The translations under genes were made by a program, and so were the position numbers. A stretch of DNA of 64,000 nucleotides from Ophiura sarsii (lineage: Eukaryota; Echinodermata; Ophiuroidea; Amphilepidida; Ophiuridae), in assembly GCA_035610835.1 (NCBI GenBank), contig CM069452.1, positions 13,301,753 through 13,365,752 of the forward strand, given 5' to 3'. The notes beneath the pieces are model-generated. The model was given only the letters and a program-made list of their open reading frames with translations. It searched no databases and had not been told where the DNA came from. Shown here piece after piece: positions 49,631-58,600 of the stretch (positions within the stretch are counted from its first letter, which is position 1; every line of letters starts with the position of its first letter).

Positions 49631-49880
49631 TTAACACTTTCCACGCGACTATTAGTTTTACCATATATACAAAACAGATTTGTCAAAAAACCTTTCCCAG
49701 TTTTCAAAGTATATCTCAAGGATTACTGAACCAATACTAGGCATGTTTGTACTTATTTCAATGCATTTCTCATCGTGATTCCAAATATGGCAATGAAATT
49801 CAATAATTATGACAATTTTGAAGCATTTTGTGAAATTGTGGAATGTCGTCTGCAGACGCCTGCTGTATGGAACGTGTTCA
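49631..49880 (+). mobile_element. Family-D MITE, complete copy at the end of the duplication
   Basis: It begins TTAACACTTTCCACGCG and ends with GTCTGCAGACGCCTGC and GGAACGTGTTCA. It continues past the point where the first copy is cut, so the duplication breakpoint lies inside it. Confidence 0.65.
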
Positions 49881-50456
49881 TGCCCAACTCCAGTGGATCC
49901 AGAATATTGCCACCTTGAATTGTTGCTCTTACCTTTAGGTAACTGTCACTTTTACAATGAAACAAACCCACCTTGAATTGTGCTTGATTACGATGGTGAG
50001 GTATCAAACATTGTGACTTTGTCATAAAAGGCCGGGGAAGGTGATTGCGAGTGCTCATCATTGTTTTGAGACACTCTTCTCCGTTATATGTATGAACCTC
50101 TACCAAAGATGTGAGAGAAACAAACGACAGTGACAACTTCTAGCCAAGCTTCCTGAAAGTGTGGAAGATCATCAATCCACCTGTTTCATGGAAGCTGATA
50201 GGGTGCATTGGTTAAACTGGTAACCAAAATGTTGATATTTATATATTAAACTTTCAACAAATCATTACTGAAGTAAAAACCACCTTTCCTTTATTGCATA
50301 CTGCATGATGCACACACTGCTTGATTGAAAATACGGTCTGCCTCAAGCTCTGCCCTCATGCATAATACCACAGTGTGGTACATGTTACGAAAATGGTGGT
50401 TTTTACTTAACTAGATCTGATGAAGTTTTTAACTGATATTGAATTGTGTCTCTTAC

Positions 50457-50575
50457 CTTTGAGTAATACAACAATTGACTCAGTACGTTTATTTTCATCC
50501 TTTGCATCTTGCTGATTCTCTTCTTCATCAAATTTTAATAGTAGTGGACCATTCTGGAACTGTTTGGATCGTTTT
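50457..50575 (-). CDS. PDZD2-like: Exon C: charged interdomain linker and first strand of PDZ domain 2
   Basis: A 119-nt exon with acceptor ATTTGTAG and donor GTAAGAG; one base completes the Arg codon begun in exon B, 39 codons follow, and one G is left (phase 1). The product is basic at first (KRSKQF), then acidic and polar (KFDEEENQQDAKDENKR), and ends TESIVVLLK, which fits the betaA strand of the next PDZ domain. The Glu/Asp/Gln-rich middle is probably disordered. The upstream flank also reads open in the same frame, but exons B and C fit exactly in phase only at this AG. Confidence 0.8.
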
Positions 50576-53067
50576 CTACAAATAAATACAAGTTTAGGCA
50601 TTAACCATTAATTTGACATGTATTGTATGCAAGCCATGTTTAGATTCCCATACCACCCCCTTCATATAAGTTCAATGCTTTCATAATATTCACTGATTTG
50701 TTTTAGTAATATTTTCAAATTCAATGCTATTTTGCTGAACAGTTCATTTTTGAAATTGTTCAGAGAACAACGCCACAGCTGGGATTGTTATGTTTTAATG
50801 ATTGAATAATCTCCATGCATTTGAATGGGATGATATGGTACACACATGTGTGAATTGTGTTGCTTACTTACATGTGTATTTTTTTCTGACTAAATTTGAC
50901 AAGCGATGACTTCATTTATGAAAATTAAAATGAAATATAAAGTATATCTGCCCTAAAAATAACCATCAGGATGCCTTACAATTAAAATTATATTAAATAA
51001 TTTTAAAATAAATTGTAAGTAAGTGAACAAAGTTTTTACTTAGATTTATCATTTAACTTAACTGTGGTGTGTTTTGTTGTACATTTCAGTGTACTGAATA
51101 GCAATAACATCATAAATGCTGAGTCAAGTACTGAGTGAATAGTCTAAATAAATAATCACAGTATTGTTGCAGGATGCATGGCTTAAGATGTGTAGATGAA
51201 AATAAGCTATGGCAGCATCACCAACCTATCTCAGGGGTCGAGTTCAATAGTTACAGAAAGGGCAGGGACGAAAATCCACCGTGTTCAAGGTCGTGCAGTG
51301 TGCAAGAGTGAAGTGGATTTAGCCAAGCTACAGGAATCTTTCGGACAAATGTCAGTGCAATATACTTTTGTACAGTATGTAGATAAAACAGATTGATATG
51401 AAATTTATCTGGTTTCGAATCATCTGGTTATCTGAGCTCGAGTATTTTATGAGTTTTCCTTGATGAACCTTTAGGTCCTCTTATGCGGTTAATAAATGGA
51501 CTTATGGTGGATGTATTACTGACTAGTCAAATAACTACGGGGACCATTTGTGTGACAGTTTTAGTATGCTACCAATCATTTCACTTGTCTCAATGTGTAT
51601 CAAGCAAATAAATGATAGAGAATGGCTAACCAGAGAGTCTATAATATGGGGAGAGGAAATTGGAATCGCCAATAACGAGCTTCACATATTATACCGCCAA
51701 CTGCACCACTTTGCCGGGACGGTACACATATATGTGTTATATGACTCTTTGCATAACGACCGTAGTGGCGCTATTCTTGGCAACCCCAATGATTGACAGC
51801 TCTTGCACGCGCTACAAGCTTATGAGATACGGAATGCAACCGGAGTGGTGCTAGCACACTAGAAGCTTCGTTCTCAGCAATGACAAGCAAGCGTGTAGTG
51901 GCAGGGCCCTGGTCTAATTGCCTACTCCATCCTCAAGTCTGGCTCTATTGGATTTGATTTTCAATGTTGTACAATTAACTAAAATTGCAAAGTAAAATAA
52001 AACACAGAGAGTTTTGAGAACAAGGTGATTAGTATTGAAAGTAGATCAATTACAGATTAATAAACTATACCTATGAGTTCACTAATGTGAATGACATATG
52101 TTGTGCAGTGATAGTAAAGAAGATGGGTTAGTTAGTGGTATTAGTAGATGTACAGATGCCTATAAAAGCACTATGGATGTTGAATAACAAATATTTCTAA
52201 GAAAGAAGATCTATGTAGCATCAGTAGTTATAAACAATGAACTACCATTTAGAAAGATGCCAGTTAGTGACTATTGTTGCAGAACATAAAATGATTCAGA
52301 GAGGATTCATAAATGATCCATAAGCTTATTGCTGGGCTTCACAGATGTATGCACATTTGCTGGGCTTCATAAATGTGTGCACATTTTTGTTTGCTTTTTT
52401 CTCATTCAGAGTGAAAGTATTAAACTATTTGCAAAATTTATGGAATCTAACTCTTTTTTTTTTATACTACAGAAATAGGTTTTATTCCATAGATATAGCA
52501 GAGTTAAATCACACATGTAGTTATAAATGTAAAAGTTACTTTTTTAATTGTATTTATTGTGTTTTGAAATTGATTTATATCAAATCATTGTACATATTGC
52601 TATATTTCCTCACTAAACTATCAAAAATCTAAATGGATTTTGTCATCACCAGGAGATAACCTTGCAGACAGTCCGTTTATGTAGCCTATTAAGTGAGATG
52701 AGTGGTGCAGTTATATGGTAGTGCTGATCCAATACGCTCAAGTGTGTGTGAAAAATGGCACATATTATACATTGAGGATACACTTGTATGTATAACAACA
52801 CATGGGGAAACACTGAAATGTGTGAAATGATCAACGCAATCATACCGTAGTGGGCTAGTCTCTGTACTGTAATCAATGTCATTCCTTTGCACAAAATAAC
52901 AAATTCATTTGACTATAATTATATGGTACTACTATACAATTGGGAAACAAAATGGAGGAATCACAGTTATTGCTGCTGTCTATAGCATCAACAATAGTAT
53001 ATTCTCAGCAACCAAAGATAACCTTGACTATAAGTCAATGTCATGCTGAACATACTATTGTATTGTT
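50576..53067. other. Intron between exons B and C, nothing recognised in the lower part
   Basis: AT-rich. A 95-codon plus-strand open stretch at 52345-52632 is Leu/Phe/Tyr-rich because of T-rich DNA and has no motif. TTGCTGGGCTTCA(C/T)A is directly repeated at 52330 and 52358. Confidence 0.5.
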
Positions 53068-53102
53068 GATTGATGAAATTCAGTGAACTAGTCCAAGGAA
53101 AA

Positions 53103-53160
53103 CCACTTACTTGTGGACGTTTCGGAAACGAGCTGTTTCCTTTATCAACACTTGATGTGG
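53103..53160 (-). ncRNA. Hammerhead-ribozyme-like motif (minus copy, inverted partner)
   Basis: This is the same 58-nt motif as at 53392-53449, read from the minus strand and apparently identical base for base, including the paired core substitutions, helix II, GAAAC-GTC and both halves of helix I. The two copies face away from a 231-bp spacer. A transcript through both would form one long hairpin and mask both ribozymes. Confidence 0.58.
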
Positions 53161-53391
53161 AGTGATGACGATCTGCTGTTTACAACACATGATTTTGGTT
53201 GCTTAGATGCAGTGATGCTAGATGATTTATCCGCAATCAGTAGATTGTCAAACACGTGACTCAGATTGTATTGCCCCTCGTCTCTGTTCATTGTCTTGCC
53301 CTGCTTTCTAATGGCGATTGCCTCTTTGATCCAGCGTTTGTATCGATTAGCCTCTCTGCCTACGATCCCTGCCTCCTCCCAGTCGATTACT

Positions 53392-53449
53392 CCACATCAA
53401 GTGTTGATAAAGGAAACAGCTCGTTTCCGAAACGTCCACAAGTAAGTGG
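53392..53449 (+). ncRNA. Hammerhead-ribozyme-like motif, Penelope-like-element type (plus copy)
   Basis: In order: CCAC (outer helix I), internal-loop strand, GTG (inner helix I), UUGAUAA in place of CUGAUGA, one extra A, GGAAAC-AGCTC-GTTTCC (helix II, 6 perfect pairs, 5-nt loop), GAAAC-GTC (conserved GAA, a one- to two-pair helix III A-C/G-U, cleavage triplet GUC), then CAC, internal-loop strand and GTGG closing helix I. A minimal helix III with GAAACGUC is characteristic of the dimer-active hammerheads described in Penelope-like retroelements. The C3 and G8 core bases are changed together to U3 and A8. Activity is not shown; this may be a decayed copy. Confidence 0.6.
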
Positions 53450-53677
53450 TTTTCCTTGGACTAGTTCACTGAATTTCATCAATCATCTTATTATAACAGT
53501 CCTGATGAACTTTATCAAGAATACTATTGTATTTACAAATCCTATGGTTACGCTGAAGCCATGTATCATGCCAGTCATATTTTACACTTGCAATAACTCG
53601 CTGTATACCATTCATTTTCAGCAATGTCAGGCTATCTGAGAGTACACCAATTTAAATGCTTTCAGAAACAAATCAGG

Positions 53678-53856
53678 CATAATATTCATATCAAGTGAAA
53701 AAATCTGAAATTCCCTGAAATATTAAAATACAGGAGACTATTGTGCTAAATTGAATAAAATTTGGCTAAATAAATGCAAATTTAGGGAGAAATATCTAAA
53801 TTTGAGAGTGAAAAATATCTACTTTCCGATTTTTATCTACAAAATATCATGCCTGC
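53678..53856. mobile_element. Family-C repeat, copy 2
   Basis: It starts GGCATAATATTCATATC and ends AAAATATCATGCC, giving an approximate AGGCATGATATT inverted terminus. The body matches 11706-11886 throughout, with scattered differences. Confidence 0.6.
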
Positions 53857-55861
53857 AAATGTACTGAAGAGGGAGAAATTGAAATCTTCATTATCTATTA
53901 ATTTGCATGGATACAGCATATAAAATGCTCAAGTCTGCAAGGCACAGATTACACTTGACTTGATGGTTGTATCCCCAAAAAGAGGGTAACATGTTTCAGA
54001 CCTTTACATGGAAATGGTATCAATATCATCGGCTAATACATTTTGTTAAGCGATAAGTCTGTAACTAATCTAATGGCACACCATGAATGAGCCAAGTCAA
54101 CAAGTACTCATAACACAGTTACCCTTCTATCCGGGCTGAAGTCAAAACATAATTACAAACACCCTAATTCCAAATCCCAATGGACCGCTATGCATTCAGC
54201 AATGAAAGCAGTCAAAGTACGGTAACCTTCAAGAACTCAATTTCATTGATCATCAACTCTTGAAAGTATGTCAATTGGGTAATCAAATAAGGCAAAATGT
54301 CATGTGTTGAAATCCCAATGGGCATTGCCAATATTGGTAAATTAAGCTGAACTGGACTGAAAACTTTTTCCTGACCCAATTTCTGTTGATAATTCAAGGT
54401 TACTGCGGAAACAATAGGTTGGTGTAGATTACATGCTACTTACTATACAATGAATAACATTTGACTTACATATGTTATATTATTCCACATTTTATGACAA
54501 TCGATTGACTGTGATATGACAATTGGGTTGCAGGAGATGTAGATCTAAGCTCAAGTGACAGATACCATTCTTAACCTGACTGCTTATATAAACTTGGTGG
54601 TGTACAATCATACACATCAGGGGTAGTTGTCCCCTATGAAATCTATGAAATCTTGGGGCCCAAAAAGGGCTATTTTATCAGGATTTTAACACTATGACAG
54701 AGATCGATGCTGCAATCCATGCATTCATGGACCCATTTATCACAAGTTATCCAAGTAAGGAGAAAGTAATCCAGAAATGCCATTATTTATGCCCCACCCC
54801 TGTTACACTGATGATCTATTCATAGATCACAAATCTGGCGATTAAGAATCATTTGTTCTAAACCTTTTCACTGTTGCTTTGATGGTGATGTAAAGCAAAA
54901 CATAGTTTTTACAAGAAAACAAAAAGTAGGAGTGAAAACAGGGTTGTAACTTCACCAGAGATGAGAAAGAGAAAGAGATGTTCTCCAAACATCTACCAAA
55001 AGTAATCCTTTTTTATGTTTATTAAAGTCTGTTACAGGTTACTCTGAAATAAGGGTTCGGGATAATTCAAACAAGCTCTCATATTGAGAGTGCTGTTGAT
55101 GTCGATCAGAACTGTTAAATTAATATGGTAACAATGTATTGCATCTAGTCAAGGCTTAAACATACCTTTAATAAACATTTTGAGAACACCCTCTGTTCCT
55201 TGACAAGACAGAGGATGACCCTGTGTTTTTGAGCAATACTTTTGGCTGCTTCGAAATGGTGTGACTAGATCATTTTGCAATCTGAAGAGTCAAATGATTG
55301 ATGATATTGTAAATCTCTTCCAAAATCTCTTCCAAACAAGAATAAAAATGCTGCAAGTAACATTGCAGGCATATTTGTGATACCAAATATGAACTGCATC
55401 TACAGGTTTTCATAGGTATGCACATTTGAGTCATGCAATATCTGTGAATTATGAACCAGATGATCAAATAGAAATGTATGCCCATAAGGCTAATGAAAGT
55501 CAATTACAAGTTACCCGTTACTTTTATTTTGCTGAGTGATGAGGTGACTTTTTCATTATTCATTATTTGATCAGATTTCATTATTGACATGTAAATGCAT
55601 GTTTGATTAACCCATATTGATACGGGGGCTTCACAAAAGGTATTTACAATAAAATAAAAACACCTGCTTTTGAGCCTAGTCCCAGTTTCGTGTTTTACAA
55701 AGTGAAAAATATGTTTGAAATTGCTAAAACTTACTACAATAATGTTTTGAAAATATATACAATGCGTTTTTGGCAATCTTGATATTTTGATGCGGTGAAA
55801 AAAGGTGACGTGGGCGGGTAACGGGAAACTCAAAATCGCCTTTCATGCGCCTAAGGTTTAC
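53857..55861. other. Intron sequence, nothing recognised
   Basis: No repeat termini, RNA genes or convincing exons were seen between the family-C repeat and exon B. Confidence 0.5.
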
Positions 55862-55956
55862 CTTCTTGGTGGGGCAACAGGACTAGCTTGCGGAGACAAT
55901 CCACCTGATGATAGACGACTTCTCACTTTCAGTGTCACAACACCCTTTTTTACTTG
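55862..55956 (-). CDS. PDZD2-like: Exon B: end of PDZ domain 1 and start of Ser/Pro linker
   Basis: A 95-nt exon with acceptor ACATTTTCAG and donor GTAAAC. It continues exon A in phase 0 as QVKKGVVTLKVRSRLSSGG, the end of alphaB plus the betaF strand (VVTLKVR) that closes a PDZ fold, then LSPQASPVAPPRR, a Pro/Ser-rich linker. It ends in phase 2 (AG), completed to Arg by exon C. A K-F-K-Q-V-K-K-G-V-V-x-L-x-V-R run followed by a Ser-Pro tract is the stretch that most resembles PDZ1 of PDZD2/pro-IL-16 among PDZ proteins I know. No deletion or unusual residue is visible. Confidence 0.85.
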
Positions 55957-57154
55957 CTGAAAATGTTCACAAAATAGACAGATCATTGTTAGTGTGTTAA
56001 CTTACTTCATTTTCTGTAAGAAACTGAATGCAAAGATTGATGTATATCTGAATTGGCCTAGAATAAAATCAATTGACACAAAACTGAAAGAAACTGATTG
56101 TATTGTCTGTGGTGTAAATATAGTGTATTGACATGTATAGCATTAATGTTTTATACCAAGTCATTGAACCATTTCTTTGAGTAACTGTATCCAAAGCATT
56201 TTGCATATTAATGCTACTAGAGAATGAAAATTCGTTGTAATAGCAATTGTATTAACTAAAATTAATAGTAAAAAATGATAAGCAATAACAAATCAGTAAT
56301 TTAATTTTGAAATAGAAAGTGTGTAATTTACATAAAATAAGAACCAATATATGATATACTCTATTATGACAGTACATACACATTATAGTTGGCTAGAATT
56401 ATGGACTAACAACCAAATTACTGAACAAAACATGATTAGCTGATTTGTTATTGCTAATAACATTGTACTATTTTACACATACATATAACATACATTTTGA
56501 GTTCTTATCCTGACCAGCACAGGTATAAGACAGTTTGGATACAGGTACATTCTGCTCTCCTTACATTCAATACCATCCAAGAGCACTAGCTAGTATCTAT
56601 CACACATGGCTTCATAATATCATAACCATTATGCATTGTTTAATGGTGAATTAAAGTACCTACTGTATAGTGGCATATTATAAAGCATTGCATAATTAGG
56701 CGTGTAATAATTTGGTAATGAGCTGAATAGATGACTTCGCAATTTAAATTCACATCAAGAGTCTGTGTGACTGCAGCAGCTGTTATCTGTCTGGAATTTG
56801 TTCCCTTTTCTATGAAAATATATGAAAAGTTCAATATCATTGTTAGATGCTTTTACAATATTGCTGGAAAATCATAAACTGTTTAAAGAATATCTTATCC
56901 CTGCCAACATTGGATATTCTAAGCTTAAGGTCAGTGCACTATCTAGTCCATCCTTGATGGAATTTTATGGAACATGCAAAGGGCCATTTTTGCTGAGTTT
57001 TGGCATAAACACACATCAATAATATCACGCAGTGTGAGTGTGCCATGTTGAGTTCTGGGAAATGTATGCACATCCATGCTCTTCTCTTTTAATTCATTGC
57101 TGTTAGAAGGATTTACTTATTTGGAACTGATGAACAATACAATTGCATACCTCT

Positions 57155-57775
57155 GATGCCGTAAAATAATGCACTTTGGATTGGTCGCATAACACTAAAG
57201 GTTGTGTTTAATTCAATGGGTGTGGGTGTTTGTTTGACAACTGTTAATGAGGGAACACTTCTGTTTAAACCTATTAAGGTCAATTCTGCAATTCTGACCA
57301 CTAAATGACAAATTCAAGGGATTGAAATCTCTTCAGGCTTAGACAAAAACAGAGATCTGATGCTATAAAATATTACACTTTGCGTTTGTGGCATAACCCT
57401 CTAGATACTAAAGGTGGTGTTTAATTCAATGGGTGTGAGTGTTTGTTTGACAACTGTTAATAAGGGAACACTTCTGTTTAAACCTATTAAGGTCAATTCT
57501 GACCACTAATGACTAATGCCAAGGGATTGAAATCACTTAAGGCTTAGACATAACGATGTCTGATGCTGGAACAACGTGCATTTTGCGTTTATCGCATAAC
57601 TCTCTAGGGACTACAGGTGGTGTTTGTTTCAATGGGTGTGGGTGTTTGTATGATACTTGTTAATGGGCAAAAACACTTCTGTTTAAACCTATTCAGGCAA
57701 ATTCTGACATGTAATGGCATGTGTCAAGAAATAATAAATCACTAAAAGCTTAGACATAAATAGAGTGAGTCATAA
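57155..57775 (+). repeat. About 200-bp tandem repeat, three units
   Basis: Each unit runs from GATGC(C/T)(G/A)TAAAATAATnCACTTTG through TTCAATGGGTGTGnGTGTTTG and CACTTCTGTTTAAACCTATT to GGCTTAGACA. Units start at about 57157, 57359 and 57560. Divergence increases to the right. Confidence 0.85.
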
Positions 57776-58037
57776 ATGTGAATTTACTCTGCAAATTAGG
57801 TTGGTTTCTGTTTTAAATCACCTCTGAGATAATATGACTGCTTTATTGGCAAAATTTAATTATTCTTATGATTCATTTTTGTATTAAATTGGATTGATAT
57901 TTAGAAAATTTCCCACCACATTTTCTGGATTAAGCTTCAAATGTCAGGAAAAAATTGATGTAATAAAAACGATGTGTCATCATGCCAAATAATACACTGG
58001 TCAATATTGATCAACAATGGTCTGCAGACAAGACTAC

Positions 58038-58266
58038 TATAGTTCAATCAATTCAAAATTCGTGAGCCACCTAACAGTAGAGAAGTGATATGTACGAGCA
58101 TAGGTGCGAATAACAATTGCATTACACAACAGGGTGTGCTTTGCATCATATGCGTGAAGGGTGCATGTGCCAAAATAACGCGTGTACGCTTGGGTTACTT
58201 TTGCACATGGAGAGACAGAAAACATTATTTTCTTTTGCAAATTTGGAACTGACTGACTAAACTATA
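58038..58266. mobile_element. Family-A MITE
   Basis: Inverted ends TATAGTTCAATCAATTC and GGAACTGACTGACTAAACTATA enclose the CpG-rich family middle. It is followed after 10 bp by another copy. Confidence 0.7.
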
Positions 58267-58276
58267 AGGACATGAC

Positions 58277-58510
58277 TATAGTTTGATTAGTTCCAAATTG
58301 GTGAAGCCTCCTTACAGCAGCAAATGAATTTAGAAGGACGCGGACATGCATGAAGGCAACAAGTGCACTGTGAATCATATGCGTGACATGTGTGTGCGAT
58401 CAAACCGGTGTGCGTGTGGCATAATCACGCTAGTACGCTTGGATTACACTTTTTTCATGGAGAGATAAAAAACAAATATTTCTCGCCAATTTGGAACTGA
58501 TCAAACTATA
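58277..58510. mobile_element. Family-A MITE next to exon A
   Basis: Inverted ends TATAGTTTGATTAGTTCC and GGAACTGATCAAACTATA, 234 bp. It ends 16 bp from the donor splice site of the PDZ exon at 58527-58600 and is paired head to tail with the copy at 58038. Confidence 0.78.
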
Positions 58511-58526
58511 AAAAACATGTATTTAC

Positions 58527-58600
58527 CTTAAATTTTGCTATTGCTTGTTTATGTGTCATTCCCTCCAACGACTCACTGTTGACCATTAGTATCTCATCAC
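58527..58600 (-). CDS. PDZD2-like: Exon A: second half of PDZ domain 1
   Basis: A 74-nt exon: acceptor TTTGTTTACAG at its high end and donor GTAAAT at its low end. It enters in phase 1 (two bases complete a Gly codon) and leaves in phase 0, giving 24 residues that begin DEILMVN and end AIAKFK. GDEIL-VN followed by L-G-MTH--A is the betaD-alphaB hallmark of a PDZ domain, with the alphaB helix start at MTH; the His there is the usual class-I ligand-specificity position. The carboxylate-binding loop and betaA-C strands must lie on an upstream exon, which I could not find between 58.6 kb and the window edge. A MITE (family A) ends 16 bp beyond the donor, so this splice site sits directly against a transposon. 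Confidence 0.85.

Larger units (their letters stand above)
46531..49807 (+). repeat. 1,638-bp tandem duplication (two units)
   Basis: Unit 1 is 46531-48168 and unit 2 is 48169 to about 49807. The units are nearly identical along their length, with scattered substitutions and small indels (for example at 46898/48536, 47418/49056 and 47670/49307). Unit 1 starts, and unit 2 starts and ends, at ATGACAAT, an 8-base microhomology. The unit joins half a foldback arm (left) to a partial family-D MITE (right). Confidence 0.92.
53068..53486. repeat. Long inverted repeat carrying the two hammerhead motifs
   Basis: Arms of about 97 bp (53068-53165 and 53390-53486) are near-perfect reverse complements and include flanking sequence outside the ribozyme motifs (GAAATTCAGTGAACTAG and its complement). 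Such inverted end repeats fit truncated Penelope-like element copies; no reverse transcriptase or GIY-YIG coding sequence is recognisable nearby. Just outside, CAACAATAGTAT-type sequence (around 52990 and 53055) forms a further small inverted repeat. Confidence 0.75.
8623..58600 (-). other. PDZD2-like: Gene span: PDZD2/pro-IL-16-like multi-PDZ protein, six internal exons, both ends missing
   Basis: Six minus-strand exons totalling 696 nt (about 232 residues) join without a stop or frame conflict. Introns are 2,570, 5,286, 7,379, 10,840 and 23,207 bp, all GT-AG, with phases 0, 2, 1, 2 and 0. The protein reads: C-terminal half of a PDZ domain, Ser/Pro- and charge-rich linker, a complete PDZ domain, then an acidic SESEMERVMERIA segment and an Asn/Ser/Gln-rich tail. 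In PDZD2 and pro-interleukin-16 two N-terminal PDZ domains have the same spacing, the first ends in a TFKQ-type helix end, and the second is followed by a similar acidic EM-rich segment; I use this as family knowledge recalled without alignment. PDZ domains bind C-terminal peptides, so a cytoplasmic scaffold role is likely but inferred. The exon with the first half of PDZ1, the start codon, the stop codon and UTRs were not found. Other multi-PDZ scaffolds remain possible. Confidence 0.72.
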
